Notes: generated from the letters alone by a model not told the origin. Counted from the stretch's first letter, positions 48,145 to 63,684 are shown. The stretch is 64,000 bases of DNA from Phycisphaerales bacterium (GCA_022839625.1 JALHJL010000002.1:151561-215560); one strand, 5' to 3'. Numbers and translations are program-made.

Positions 48145-50220
48145 CTATTCCCCTTCGCCGAAGAGCCGCCCTGTGCCACCCGTATCGGCCGTGTTCGCCA
48201 CGTTCCGGCCGAGGAGGAGTCCCGACGGGGTAGAGGCGTTGAGCGGCAGCTTCACATATTCATCCCCTCGTAGCTCATCCGGCGGCGCAGTGGTGGTTGT
48301 GAGGATGTACTGGAACGGGCATTTCTCCGGCCTACCGAAGTGTGTCTGAAGCGAGGCGACGGACCGGATAAAACTGCGGTAGATTCGGATGCCGAGGTCC
48401 GCCTCACGGGGGCTGTCGTGGATCAGGAAGCCCGGCAAGTGGGCCTTGTCGGACACGGTGTGGTAGACCAGGGAAGCAACGTCCGCCAGAAGCACCGCCA
48501 ATGTCTCCACGGCCTCCCCGCTCATAGCCGGACCGTGGGTAATGCGAAAGGTCAGTTCGCGGTTGTCCAGGCTCACCACACCGTCGTAGCCGTCGGACGA
48601 CAGGACCGACCGGACGGCCCCCGAGAAGATAGCGGCCAGCCGCTCGCGGTTCTCGTCGTGCTGGCGGAGGAGTTCGGCCAGTTCCTTTTCGGTCTTGGCG
48701 ATTTCGGCCTGCGCCGTATCCAGCTCCTGTCGAAGGCGATGCAGTTCCTCGTATCCGCCGGGCTCGTCCCGGCGATTCGTCCAGGCATCAAGTTCATCTC
48801 GTGTCCGTCCGAGCTCGCGCAACTCATCGTGCTTCGCCCGAATGTCGGCCAGCAGTGCGGTCCGCCGAGTCAGCAGGCTTTGTCGCTCTCCCTTTAACTT
48901 GTCGATGACGGTGCGAAGTTGCGACTTCTGTTCGTCGATTCTCCTGCGCTCTTCTTCGCGCCTGGCCTCGGCCTGCTCCATCGCGTGAGCGTCCTGGAGT
49001 TGCGCGACCTGCAACGCGCGCTGACGCTCCTGAACATGGGTGCATTCGCGGATAAGCACGCCCCCTATGGTACAGGCCTTGTCCTTGAACTCCTCAATGC
49101 GCTTACGCTGCTCCTGCCGCTGGGCAAGGCCCTGGTCAAGTTCGACGCCTGCGGCGGCGTCCAGGTTGAAGAGGGCATCCAGTTCCGCCAGTTCTTCTTC
49201 ATGGCGTCCGATCTCGGCCCCGAGGCCGTCAACCTGTGCCTGAAGCTCACTGTACTGGCCTTCGAGTTTGCCGATAGTGGCTTCAATCTGCTTTGCGGCC
49301 CGGTTGGTCAGGCGTTCCAAATCCTCCGGGACAAGGTCGCCGGAACGGAAAGGCCGTCCCTCGATGTCCGTCTCGCTGGGCAAGAGGGCCTTCAACCGCC
49401 CGCGCAACTGCTGGTCGTAGAGGTTCACCCGCCACTGGGGTTCGCGGCGTTTCTCCTCGATCTCCTTCTCCAGCCGGTCCTTGTCTCGCAGAAGTCCCGC
49501 CAGCCGTTCTTCGCCCTTGAGCTCATCGGGCAGGAACAGGCCCAGCACCGTTCGCATCACGAAGAGCGGCCCGACCTTGGGGAAACGGAATTCCGGCGTG
49601 CCCGATTCGCTCCGAGGCGAGCGCCAGTCGTAGATGTTCTGGAAGCGGGCCTCCTGGTCCCGGGCGCACCAGGCGAGGATGTGCGCCCACTGGATGTCCT
49701 CGGCCGTCTGGACGACCTGACCGGTCGGCAGTTCATCGAGCAGCGCTTCGAGGCCGAGCTTTTTCGGGTACTCCTCCTGCGATATCGCCCCGGTCCGCTC
49801 TTGGAGCACCTCCTCGACGGTCGCGTCCTGTTTGGCGTAGCTCATCCGCCCGCTGCCGAATGGCCGGCGGACCGCCCACTTCGTGCCCCGCACGTGGATT
49901 TCGGCGGCCACGTAGCCGTTGGGGAACGCCTTGCGGATCAACTCCATCGCCGCCTTCGAGCCGAACGTGGTTTCGCCCAGGACGTACCGCAGGAAGCGGC
50001 AGAAGGTCGTCTTGCCGGCGCTGTGGCCGGTGATTTCGGCCGTGGCGCTGTCGTCCTCCGGCTCCTCGGCCCAGACAATGTTCAGGCCTCGCGTGAGGCG
50101 GATGTCCCTGACAACCTTCGGGTCCTTGGGCGTGATGTCCTCGTAGATGACAAGACGGCTGACCCATACGTCCGGCTCGGACCTGACCGGCTTCAATTTC
50201 AGTTTCTTGTAGAGGTCCAT
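48145..50220 (-). CDS. SMC/Rad50-like ATPase of the defence-like operon
   Basis: A 691-residue protein. Walker A is ITGHSAGKTTFCRFLRYVLG near residue 70. Residues 230-540 are coiled coil (for example RQEQRKRIEEFKDKACTIGG and ELDTAQAEIAKTEKELAELL) with a Cys-rich hinge-like point. The C-terminal half closes the ATPase: GEAVETLAVLLADVASLVY (signature-like) and LPGFLIHDSPREADLGIRIY (Walker B with D). Such ATPases partner nucleases or methylases in several defence systems. It begins 12 nt after the methyltransferase stop. The C-terminal 40 residues are low complexity. Confidence 0.75.
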   Translation of the reverse strand: MDLYKKLKLKPVRSEPDVWVSRLVIYEDITPKDPKVVRDIRLTRGLNIVWAEEPEDDSATAEITGHSAGKTTFCRFLRYVLGETTFGSKAAMELIRKAFPNGYVAAEIHVRGTKWAVRRPFGSGRMSYAKQDATVEEVLQERTGAISQEEYPKKLGLEALLDELPTGQVVQTAEDIQWAHILAWCARDQEARFQNIYDWRSPRSESGTPEFRFPKVGPLFVMRTVLGLFLPDELKGEERLAGLLRDKDRLEKEIEEKRREPQWRVNLYDQQLRGRLKALLPSETDIEGRPFRSGDLVPEDLERLTNRAAKQIEATIGKLEGQYSELQAQVDGLGAEIGRHEEELAELDALFNLDAAAGVELDQGLAQRQEQRKRIEEFKDKACTIGGVLIRECTHVQERQRALQVAQLQDAHAMEQAEARREEERRRIDEQKSQLRTVIDKLKGERQSLLTRRTALLADIRAKHDELRELGRTRDELDAWTNRRDEPGGYEELHRLRQELDTAQAEIAKTEKELAELLRQHDENRERLAAIFSGAVRSVLSSDGYDGVVSLDNRELTFRITHGPAMSGEAVETLAVLLADVASLVYHTVSDKAHLPGFLIHDSPREADLGIRIYRSFIRSVASLQTHFGRPEKCPFQYILTTTTAPPDELRGDEYVKLPLNASTPSGLLLGRNVANTADTGGTGRLFGEGE

Positions 50221-50232
50221 CCCGTCGGTCTC

Positions 50233-55272
<5,040 letters not shown>

Positions 55273-55274
55273 CG

Positions 55275-58106
55275 TTAACCCCTCGCCGGCAGATAGACGT
55301 AAATGCCCAGCACGTCGGCAGGCAGTTCGGGTCGAATCTCATAACGCACGCCGCGCATGCGCGCCGCTGCGCGGACGCGGCGATGAGCATCGAGCAACTC
55401 TTCTCCTCGGCGACGCGCGGACTCGTCCAGCTTGGGCCGGAGGTGGTCGAAGCCGTCAATCACCTTCCGCACGAAATCTGCCGCCTGTGCCGGCGTGATG
55501 TTCAGCTTCGGCTCGGTGTACTGGAGCTTCTCGGCCTGCGCCGCGTCGAGCCATTCGGCCTTGTCGGGCGCACCGGCGAAGGCGACAAGCTGGGAGTCTT
55601 CGGCCAGCAGTTCCGTCGATTGCTCGCCGCGGTGCGTGAGGATGTGGTAGCGGTAGCGGAGAAGCAGCAACGTCGTCCAGCGGTCCACAGCGTCGGTGCG
55701 GATGGCCCCGCACCGTCGGGCGACGTTCCCTTCGCCGTCCAGGGCGGCGTTCAGCACGTACTGGGCGAGCCCTTCGACGATTGGGTGCGTGCGGCTGAGG
55801 TAGAGCACGCCCGGATCGACGGGAAGCTCGAACTTGGCCTTGAACCCATCCACGAAGCCGCAGGACTCGCGCAGGGCGCGAGGCGTCTCGCGCAGGTCGA
55901 ATTCAACGCCGTCGGGCCTATCGGAGATCAACCCGCCGTAGGCGCGAAGGGCCTCGCGCGTGAAGTTCTCCACGTCAGCCCCCGCACCGATAGCGGCGCG
56001 GACGGCCTGGAGTTCGCGGCCCACCTCGCCCACGCGGGCCTGGATACCCTCCTGGGCGAACATCGTCCGCGAGCGTTTCTCCTTCTGGCTGACGTTCTCC
56101 CAATCGGCGTGCAGGCGGGCGCGCTGCTCGCGGAGGAAGTCCTCCATGCCGGGCAGCAGCGTTTGCGACGGCGCGCCACCGCCGCGCTCGCGGAGCAGGA
56201 GGCCCTCGAAGATAGCCTCGACGACCGCGTTCGTGTCGGCCGGCACGGGGACGGAAATACCGAGCGAGTTGCGGATGGCCTTGTGCTTGCGAAGCAACAC
56301 GTCGAGGACCAGGCCGTCGATCTGGTTGTCGATGCCGTAGTAGACCAGCGAGCGGACGGTCGGGCTGGCCTGCCCGTAACGGTCCACGCGGCCGTCGCGC
56401 TGCTCGTGGCGCGTGGGGTTCCATGAGAGGTCGTAGTGGAAGACGGCGTTGAAATACTGCTGGAGGTTGATGCCCTCGCTGAGGCAGTCGGTGCACACCA
56501 GGACTCGCGGGGTTGACTCGGCGAGCTGGCGGACGCGAAGTTCACGTTCTTCCGGGGGCAGCAGGCCGGTCACCGCGGTTACGGCAACCTTGCTGCCCAG
56601 CCGAGCGCGCAGCTCCTGAGCGACGTACTCGGCCGTGGGGATGAAGCGGCAGAAGACGATGGGGTTGTAGCCGTCGCGGACGATCTCACGGATAAGGCCT
56701 ACGGCCTTGACCAGTTTGGCGTCTGCGTCGCCCGCGAGTCTGTCGGCCTGTCGGGCGAGTTCCAGCAGACGGCGACGTGTGGCCTGTTCCGGCGTCAGCT
56801 CGTCACCAGGGTCGCTCCCGGGCGTGACATCGGCCGGCTCGCCTGACTCGACATCGTCCTGGTCCAGGACCATCCGTCGGCCAACTTCGTCGGCCTCTTC
56901 CCAACTCTCGGTGTCGGCCGAGGCGGAGCGGCTGCGAAGCGTGGAGGCCGCCGCAGCGGGGCTCGATGCCAGGGACCGCAGAAGGGCCAGTGCAGACCAC
57001 CAGCGGACGCGAACACGGTGCTGGCCGCCCGAGCGGTCGGCCACGATCTCACGGGCGTAGTTCAGCACACGCTCGAAGAGGTTCTTGTATTCGGGAGAGA
57101 GTTTGTAGTGCTCTTCCCGGTCCTGGCGTTCGGGGAAGACCGTCTCCTTGTCTAGGAAGTGGCGGATGTCGGCGCGGCGGCGCTGGACGAAATGGGCGGC
57201 GAGTCGGCGGCGATGGCGTTCGTTTTCGGGGCCGCTCAGGTCGTCGGGCAGGTTGGCGAAGTCCTGGTTCAGGAAGCACAACAAGGACCGGAAGGTCCCT
57301 TCCTTTCCGCTGTGAGGCGTGGCCGTCACGAAGATCATGTGGCGCTGAGGGTTGTCGGCCAGGGCCTTGACGAGCGTGTATCGCTGGTGCCGACCGCCGC
57401 GCGGGTTTTCCTCCCAGGCCGCCGAATGGGCCTCGTCCACGATGGCCAGCTCGGGGCAGGTGCGAATGAACTCGTCCCGCCGCCGGTCCGACTTGATGTA
57501 GTCGATGGAGACGACGGTGAAGGGATGCACGTCGAAGATGGACTCATCGCTGCGACACTCGCGCTCCAGCCTGCGAACCGTGCCCGGCAGGACGAGCCGG
57601 GCGTCGATATGGAACTTCTCCACCAGTTCGCGCTGCCATTGTTCGGCCAGGTGAGGCGGACACAGAACGGTCAACCGCTGGCATTCGCCTCGGTCGAGAA
57701 GCTCGCGGGCGATGAGGACGGCCTCGATGGTCTTGCCGACACCCACATCGTCAGCGACGAGAAGGCGAATCGGGTCGAGTTGGAGGGCCATCAGAAGGGG
57801 CACGAGTTGGTACGGGCGGGGCTCGACCGCGATCCTACCGAAGGAGCGGAACGGGCCGGCGCTGGAGCGGAAACCCAGCCGAAGGGCATCACGGAGTAGC
57901 CGGGAGGAGCGATAGTCGCCTACCTGCGACGGGTCAGGCAGCGTGAAACTGGCGGGTTCGACCGGCTCCAGGGCCGTGCAGATGCCAGCAACCTCGTCGT
58001 CCGTGCCGCCGAGGGGGCGAAGGACCAGCACCGCCCCCCTGGACTCCGGCAGGACAACCCACTCCCTGCCTCGAACACGAACCAGTGAGCCAACGGCATG
58101 TGTCAT
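55275..58106 (-). CDS. SNF2-family helicase (DrmD-like)
   Basis: A 943-residue protein from ATG 58106; GGAGG is upstream and the start overlaps the previous stop by 4 nt. Helicase motifs: Walker A ADDVGVGKTIEAVLIARELL (about 119-138), DEAH in LAIVDEAHSAAWE (about 221-233), VTATPHSGKEGTFRSL, motif V/VI VCTDCLSEGINLQQYFNAVFHYDLSWNPTRHEQRDGRVDRYGQ. This is the classic SNF2/HepA group. The last 200 residues contain no nuclease. DrmD is the SNF2 protein of class 1 DISARM; the similarity is at family level and based on context. Confidence 0.85.
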   Translation of the reverse strand: MTHAVGSLVRVRGREWVVLPESRGAVLVLRPLGGTDDEVAGICTALEPVEPASFTLPDPSQVGDYRSSRLLRDALRLGFRSSAGPFRSFGRIAVEPRPYQLVPLLMALQLDPIRLLVADDVGVGKTIEAVLIARELLDRGECQRLTVLCPPHLAEQWQRELVEKFHIDARLVLPGTVRRLERECRSDESIFDVHPFTVVSIDYIKSDRRRDEFIRTCPELAIVDEAHSAAWEENPRGGRHQRYTLVKALADNPQRHMIFVTATPHSGKEGTFRSLLCFLNQDFANLPDDLSGPENERHRRRLAAHFVQRRRADIRHFLDKETVFPERQDREEHYKLSPEYKNLFERVLNYAREIVADRSGGQHRVRVRWWSALALLRSLASSPAAAASTLRSRSASADTESWEEADEVGRRMVLDQDDVESGEPADVTPGSDPGDELTPEQATRRRLLELARQADRLAGDADAKLVKAVGLIREIVRDGYNPIVFCRFIPTAEYVAQELRARLGSKVAVTAVTGLLPPEERELRVRQLAESTPRVLVCTDCLSEGINLQQYFNAVFHYDLSWNPTRHEQRDGRVDRYGQASPTVRSLVYYGIDNQIDGLVLDVLLRKHKAIRNSLGISVPVPADTNAVVEAIFEGLLLRERGGGAPSQTLLPGMEDFLREQRARLHADWENVSQKEKRSRTMFAQEGIQARVGEVGRELQAVRAAIGAGADVENFTREALRAYGGLISDRPDGVEFDLRETPRALRESCGFVDGFKAKFELPVDPGVLYLSRTHPIVEGLAQYVLNAALDGEGNVARRCGAIRTDAVDRWTTLLLLRYRYHILTHRGEQSTELLAEDSQLVAFAGAPDKAEWLDAAQAEKLQYTEPKLNITPAQAADFVRKVIDGFDHLRPKLDESARRRGEELLDAHRRVRAAARMRGVRYEIRPELPADVLGIYVYLPARG

Positions 58107-61100
58107 GTCTGACCTCCAAAGATATCCGGGTGCTTCTCGATGACACCTTGCCAGTCGTCCGTCTGGCCAAACCGCACTACAGTCCAGCCCCGCTCGGCGA
58201 GGCACGACTCCTGTTGCCGATCACGCTGGGAGCGTTCGGGGAACTCGTGATGAGGTCCGTCCACGTAGACCGCGCAATACAGGTCCTTATAGAGGAAGTC
58301 GGGGCGCGTGTTGCACTCGTCGATCCGCGACTGAGCATGAGATGGCAGCTGGCAGTTGTGGTCCTCAAGGAATCGCAGCCATTGCCGCTCCAGTTCCGTC
58401 TCACATCGACGTAGGAGCTGGTCGAGGTGCGCCGCCCTGGTGAGCGGACCTGTTGACACGCGAACGGTTCCCGATGCAACGCGCCTTAAGAGACCGGCGA
58501 TGGAGGTCCGGTCGAGGATTTCGTGGTCGGGCTGATTCGTGTAGCTCAACAGGCAGTCGTAGCAGGCCGCCTCGCAATCTTCCTTGGCCGTAAGGGCGCG
58601 GCGGAGATCCTGGCCCGTAGCGGGATCGAAGTGACAAATCGACAGGGCCGTCTCGGCGACTCGGTTGACGGCCTGAGGGTCCTCTACCAAGCGGCGCAGG
58701 ACCCCAGCACCGCCCTCAGCCGATTCATAGAGGAGAATCGACCTGCGGTCGTCTGCACTGGGCAACGGCTCGGCGGCCAACTCGCCATCCTCCAGTTCAT
58801 AGATCGTCTGGATGGCGTTCTTCAGGGCCGCCTGGAGGGAAGCCATCGCCCGGACGCCCAACTCCTCGGAAGGTTCGAAGATCAGGCAGTTTCGGCGGTC
58901 CTCCACGTATGGAATGACGCGAGTCGTCCGGGGGCTCATCGGGTCTTCATCGGCGGCCGTCTCGTCCTCTCTGCGCGACCAGTAGCCGCGCTCGATGTCC
59001 AAGACAAACCCAGATTGGTCCTGGTGTTTGCGCCGTCGCCAGCCCAGATTGATTCTCCAGAGCGTGGCGGCATGGCCGTAGTACATCGTGGCGACTGTCC
59101 GGCCGTCCGTTTCCACGGCTGCGGTCCTGCACGAGACCGCCCCTTCCCGCTCTGCGAATCGTATGGCCGTGCGCAGGTCGTAACCCTGGCGCAGGCGTTC
59201 TTCTTCGTCGCAGTTAATCCTGTCCCGGCGTTTGGTAACTACGTTCTGCAGGCGGAAGAGCTGACGGATAGGTGGCCCGAGCCTGGACCTGCATCGTTCG
59301 CAGATGTCGGGCCCGTTGCCCTGAGTGCCGATATGCATGTAACCACAGCGCGGGCAGATGAAGGCAGCACGAGTCTGCAACTCCTCACCTTCCTCCTGGA
59401 CCGGAAGGATGACCTGGTTGATGACGTAGCGGGAACCTTCGTGGTAGATGATGGCTCGAGGCCCGAACTCGGCAATGGCCAGAAACCGCGGGCGAGAGAC
59501 GAACTCGTCCCGGTTGGCCCTCAGACGGCGGCCGGGGATATAGGCCGATAGCGGTAGCCGCGGGAAGTTGTAACCGGGCAGGAAACCTTCGCTGGCGAAG
59601 TACCTGTAGCTATAGAAATCGGACTGGATGATATTCTCGGCGTCCGTGAGCAACCGAAGCTGCGCTTCCGCGTCGCGTCGTAACCGCTGGGCTTCCTGCT
59701 TGTCTTGCGCGTTGCGGGATGCATCCAGGATGATCTGGTTTTGCCTCTTGGCCTGCGTGAAGGCTGAGCGGTACAGTCCCCGCCACCGCTCGCATGCCCG
59801 CTCAAACTCCGTGCCCACATGGGCAATCACGCCATCCAGCCAAGCCTCGTCGAATCTTGCGGCAGCCTCCGGGTCATCACGCAGAGTCCGCAGTATGCCC
59901 AGCGCCCGCCGTCGGGCACGAAGCCTCGCATTCTGGTCATTCACCGCACCCCTCACGTGCGACTGAAGCTGTAATGACGGGGGATCACCCGTGAGGTCCA
60001 GCACTTCCTTCAGAGAACTTCCAAGCGGCAGCCCCGTCTCGGCCAGCCAGATCGCCTGAACGTGGGACCTTACGAGGTCCTCGTTTGCCAGGTCTATTTG
60101 AGGCGGCGATACAACCCCTGCCACCATTTTCTCTGGCCGCTTGTAGAAGTACTGATCGTGCGGGCTTCCAGACGCACAATACGTAAACACCATTGCGGGT
60201 TGACCGCTGCGGCCAGCCCGTCCGCTCCGCTGAGCGTAGTTGGCCGGCGTTGGCGGGACGTTGCGCATGTTCACGGCATTGAGCTGTGCTATGTCTATCC
60301 CCAACTCCATCGTTGGCGAGCAGTACAGGATGGGCAAATGCCCTTGGCGGAACGCCTCCTCGCGTCGTTGCCTGTCCTCATACGAGACCTGAGCCGTGTG
60401 CTCGCGCGCCTCGATACCAACCGTCTGTGCGGCCACGGCACGATAGTACTGCTGGAAGAACGGATTGGGTCGCGCGGCTTCCGAGCCAACCGTCGGCTGG
60501 CGAATCGGGTCGTGATACGCCCGGCTGCCATCTCCTGCCCTCCATACCATCGAGTCCGCTGAAAGCTGATAACCAGGCACGTCCTGGTCGTCCCTCGGTT
60601 CGCGTACAACCGTGATAAGGCCGCCAGTACGAAGCGCCCCAAGCAAGTCCTTGATGATGCGGTCCGTGTCGGCAAGGGAGAGCCGACCAACTCCCAAGGT
60701 CTGAGGTCGCCGCAGGTACTGCCCGAAACCGCTCATCGGCGACAGGAATACGTCGCCGCCATAGTCCTGGCCGTATCGATAGGGCCTGGGATGCAATACT
60801 GCTGCGTGCTCCAGGTCTCCGACCCTCTCAATCTCATCAAAGCCCCAAGGCGGAATGAGTCTTTGACTGCTCTGGAGTAACAGACGCTCCTGGAAGGCCG
60901 GGTCGAGGTACTCGACCTTGATCGCCAGCCCCCGACGCATCAGGTCGAGCAGGACCCGACAGACCTCCGTGCGCTTCTCCACGGATAACTGGGCAAGAGC
61001 CGGATGGCACTCCTGCCAGATGTCATCTGCCTCGCATACCTGGCGCAGATAGGGATAGTCGATTACCAGCAATCCGACCTGTTCCAGGTTTGGAGCGGTA

Positions 61101-63274
61101 ATGCGCCAGCCGCGAAGCAGGTCTCGGTAGAGGCGGTAACCCAGAACGCTCCGTAAGACTCGGTCAGTCTCCTCACGGGCCTGGAATCTCGCCCCAGGGT
61201 CGCTGGCATACTCCGCCAACTTCAGGCCCAATGCGTGGAAAACCTTCATCGCCAGTTCGTCGTGGCGCAATCCTTGCGCACCCGCTTGCGTTGCCGCCAG
61301 GTAGAGGGCCGCCCGAAGGCGTCCGACTTCCACGAAGTCATTAAAGTGCCCGGCTTGAAGTGAGGCGTCCTGTCGGTTGTCCGTGAAACTGAGCAACTTC
61401 CTTGCCTCGTCGGCCAAAGGCATCTGGCGCAGGTGGATAATCGCAGCCAGGCTCAAGATCGTGGTGGCCGTGCTCCGCCCGCCCGAGCCAAGTGCGCTGA
61501 GCTTGTGGAAATCCGAGCGCTGCCTGAACCCGTAAGATACGCCACAGCGCAGGCAGAACCGGAACGGAGCGGTCATGTACCAGCCTAACAATCCCTCGCC
61601 ACCGAGGCGTCCATCTGCACTCACGCGGACCGACTGCGGCAAGTCCCTGCGACGTCTTGCCAGCAGCCGGCCGTCCGCATCGAGCCAATCCTCCGGCAGC
61701 CTGCTCAATAACTCATCGCCATCTTGTGGCCAGGGAAGATCGCTACTGACATAGAGGAAGCCGGGCTCGCTATCCGGCTCTGCGCGCGTGTCGGTCAAGT
61801 CACGGGACGCCAGGCGAGATTCTCCGGCCCGCCCGTCGTGTTCTCTGCGGACACAGTAGTACTCCTGTCCGCACTCACGGCAGAAGACCAGCGGTAACAG
61901 GACCCGATTGCGGTCGCCCGGGACGTACTGCTGCCCAAACACGGTAATGTGCCGGTCGGCCTCAGCCTGAAGGGATGCATACACCGTATCCCCGCGACTG
62001 ATGAACTGGTGCACGCGGAACGCAAAGACAGGGAACCCGGTCTCTGGATGCGAGCAGTTGTATCCGGCCAGGAGCATTTGCTGAATGGCGGCAACGCAGT
62101 GCTCCAGTGGCTGGCCAGTCAAGGTGCTTAGCTCTTGAGCCGCCCCGTTTGGGCCGGTGATGCTTCGGGGCCCTTGCCTCACGAGTCGCCCACTTTCAGG
62201 CTCGCGACGGATGCCGAACGTGCTTTCAATCCAGGCAGCCAGCGGGTCGGCAACGATCTGCTCGAAGTTGGAGGGGACCGGCGCTTCTGAATCAGCCAGA
62301 CGGGACCTGAGGCGAGCCTGGAAACGCTGATCTTCCGCGTTGGGTTCCGGGGTAACTCGTCTCAGTGTCTCGCCGATCACACATTCCGGCCTGACCTCGG
62401 CACCAAAAAGGGTTGAGGATACGCGGGCTACCTCGGCCTGTTGGTCTGCCCAGGAGCCGCCGGCGACAAGCGTGGCCGAAGTCCCGACATGCTGGAGTCG
62501 GTCGGTCCCGAACGCATCTCTGGCGCGCCGGACCAGCATGGCCACGTCAGCACCCTGCCGGCCACGATAGGTGTGCAGTTCGTCCAGAACCAGGAACCTG
62601 ACGCCCGAGGCGGCGCGGATGAGGGGTTTCTCACGCGGGCGCGTGAGAATCAACTCGAGCATCACGTAGTTCGTCAGAAGGATGTCCGGCGGATTGCCGA
62701 CGATCTCACCTTGTTGCTCGCTGGACTCTTGGCCCGTATATCGGTGGAAGGTGACCCGCCCTCTGCCGTCCGGGTAGCCAAAGTTGATGAACTTCTCCAG
62801 CTCGTTCAGTTGACTGTTGGCCAACGCGTTCATCGGGTAGACGACAATGGCCTGGATCCCTCGGCCGCTGCCGTTTCGCAGCACGTGATCCACAATGGGT
62901 ACGATGTAGGCGAGGCTCTTGCCCGACCCGGTTCCAGTGGTAAGAACGTAGTTACGACCCGTAGATGCGGCCTTCACCGCTTCGCTTTGGTGCCGATGTA
63001 GCCTCAGCGTCTTACCGGGGTCTGCCGGGCCGGACTTCAGCCGGAAGATGCTCCGGCACTCATCGTGGAGAATCCCCGCGTCCACGAGCTCGTCTATGGA
63101 CTCGCCCGGCTGAAAGCACGGGTTCAACTGGATCAGCGGGTCGGGCCAGAGAAGGCCCTCGTCCATTCGCCCCTGCACCTCCTGACGGATTTGGGGGTCG
63201 CGGATGTTTATGAAGCTCGTCACAAATGAGGCGTAGTCGCCAATCAGCCTTTCGCGGAGTTCAAAGACGTTCAT
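58103..63274 (-). CDS. Helicase-DUF1998-nuclease fusion (DrmA/DrmB-like)
   Basis: A 1723-residue protein from ATG 63274 with GGGAGG upstream. Residues 80-420 are the first RecA domain: HRHQSEAVKAASTGRNYVL, Walker A LTTGTGSGKSLAY (111-123), DELH in FLVLDELHTYRGRQGAD. The second domain includes ILYCSPTMELGIDIAQLNAV, motif VI NYAQRSGRAGRSGQPAM. Residues about 1450-1600 match DUF1998 (MrfA-type) with SILLYESAEGGAGVLRRL and ACYDCLLSYTNQPDHEILDR. The final 100 residues (RPDFLYKDLYCAVYVDGPHHEFPERSQ, ERGWTVVRFGQTDDW) look like a Vsr/DUF559-type nuclease. In DISARM the helicase and DUF1998 parts are separate proteins. Confidence 0.85.
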   Translation of the reverse strand: MNVFELRERLIGDYASFVTSFINIRDPQIRQEVQGRMDEGLLWPDPLIQLNPCFQPGESIDELVDAGILHDECRSIFRLKSGPADPGKTLRLHRHQSEAVKAASTGRNYVLTTGTGSGKSLAYIVPIVDHVLRNGSGRGIQAIVVYPMNALANSQLNELEKFINFGYPDGRGRVTFHRYTGQESSEQQGEIVGNPPDILLTNYVMLELILTRPREKPLIRAASGVRFLVLDELHTYRGRQGADVAMLVRRARDAFGTDRLQHVGTSATLVAGGSWADQQAEVARVSSTLFGAEVRPECVIGETLRRVTPEPNAEDQRFQARLRSRLADSEAPVPSNFEQIVADPLAAWIESTFGIRREPESGRLVRQGPRSITGPNGAAQELSTLTGQPLEHCVAAIQQMLLAGYNCSHPETGFPVFAFRVHQFISRGDTVYASLQAEADRHITVFGQQYVPGDRNRVLLPLVFCRECGQEYYCVRREHDGRAGESRLASRDLTDTRAEPDSEPGFLYVSSDLPWPQDGDELLSRLPEDWLDADGRLLARRRRDLPQSVRVSADGRLGGEGLLGWYMTAPFRFCLRCGVSYGFRQRSDFHKLSALGSGGRSTATTILSLAAIIHLRQMPLADEARKLLSFTDNRQDASLQAGHFNDFVEVGRLRAALYLAATQAGAQGLRHDELAMKVFHALGLKLAEYASDPGARFQAREETDRVLRSVLGYRLYRDLLRGWRITAPNLEQVGLLVIDYPYLRQVCEADDIWQECHPALAQLSVEKRTEVCRVLLDLMRRGLAIKVEYLDPAFQERLLLQSSQRLIPPWGFDEIERVGDLEHAAVLHPRPYRYGQDYGGDVFLSPMSGFGQYLRRPQTLGVGRLSLADTDRIIKDLLGALRTGGLITVVREPRDDQDVPGYQLSADSMVWRAGDGSRAYHDPIRQPTVGSEAARPNPFFQQYYRAVAAQTVGIEAREHTAQVSYEDRQRREEAFRQGHLPILYCSPTMELGIDIAQLNAVNMRNVPPTPANYAQRSGRAGRSGQPAMVFTYCASGSPHDQYFYKRPEKMVAGVVSPPQIDLANEDLVRSHVQAIWLAETGLPLGSSLKEVLDLTGDPPSLQLQSHVRGAVNDQNARLRARRRALGILRTLRDDPEAAARFDEAWLDGVIAHVGTEFERACERWRGLYRSAFTQAKRQNQIILDASRNAQDKQEAQRLRRDAEAQLRLLTDAENIIQSDFYSYRYFASEGFLPGYNFPRLPLSAYIPGRRLRANRDEFVSRPRFLAIAEFGPRAIIYHEGSRYVINQVILPVQEEGEELQTRAAFICPRCGYMHIGTQGNGPDICERCRSRLGPPIRQLFRLQNVVTKRRDRINCDEEERLRQGYDLRTAIRFAEREGAVSCRTAAVETDGRTVATMYYGHAATLWRINLGWRRRKHQDQSGFVLDIERGYWSRREDETAADEDPMSPRTTRVIPYVEDRRNCLIFEPSEELGVRAMASLQAALKNAIQTIYELEDGELAAEPLPSADDRRSILLYESAEGGAGVLRRLVEDPQAVNRVAETALSICHFDPATGQDLRRALTAKEDCEAACYDCLLSYTNQPDHEILDRTSIAGLLRRVASGTVRVSTGPLTRAAHLDQLLRRCETELERQWLRFLEDHNCQLPSHAQSRIDECNTRPDFLYKDLYCAVYVDGPHHEFPERSQRDRQQESCLAERGWTVVRFGQTDDWQGVIEKHPDIFGGQT

Positions 63275-63456
63275 CGCACCGCCTCCCAGTGCGAGCCCTT
63301 GGCCTGGCCGACGCGGCAATGATTCATGGCCAGGATTCGGACTTGCGTTCGAGACGCGAAAAAGCCGGCCCATGCTCCATCACCAAGAGTCTTGGTCGTT
63401 CGACCAATGGATCTGGTCGTTTCCTTCGTGCCCATGCTGCGCCCCGTGCGCTTCAT
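63271..63456 (-). CDS. Possible small coupled gene of the defence-like operon
   Basis: A 61-residue frame (MKRTGRSMGTKETTRSIGRTTKTLGDG). Its ATG overlaps the stop of the HTH gene by 4 nt and its stop overlaps the ATG of the giant helicase by 4 nt. Two ATGA overlaps at once suggest translational coupling. The composition is basic and low in hydrophobic residues, so the product could be a linker peptide or nothing at all. Confidence 0.45.
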   Translation of the reverse strand: MKRTGRSMGTKETTRSIGRTTKTLGDGAWAGFFASRTQVRILAMNHCRVGQAKGSHWEAVR

Positions 63457-63662
63457 TGCTGGGCCTCCCGCTTGTCTTCCAAGTGCTCTGGGTGTTGTCG
63501 AAGCCAATCGTCTATCGCGCCCTTATGGAACCGCCAGCGCCGCCCGACCTTCTGGCCGGGCAATCCCCCCTCCTGGGCGAGCTTGTAGAGCGTGGACCGG
63601 GAGATCTTCAGATACTCCGCCAGCTCGTCGATGCTCATCACCTCAACTGGACCAGATGTCAT
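63453..63662 (-). CDS. Excisionase-like helix-turn-helix protein
   Basis: A 69-residue protein from ATG 63662 with AAGGAG upstream. MSIDELAEYLKISRSTLYKLAQEGGLPGQKVGRRWRFHKGAIDDWLRQHP is a standard DNA-binding domain of the excisionase/MerR-like HTH_17 type. It is the first gene of the long defence-like operon and is likely its regulator. The direct repeats over the promoter could be its operators. Confidence 0.85.
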   Translation of the reverse strand: MTSGPVEVMSIDELAEYLKISRSTLYKLAQEGGLPGQKVGRRWRFHKGAIDDWLRQHPEHLEDKREAQQ

Positions 63663-63684
63663 CTGCCACTCCTTGCGCGCACAA

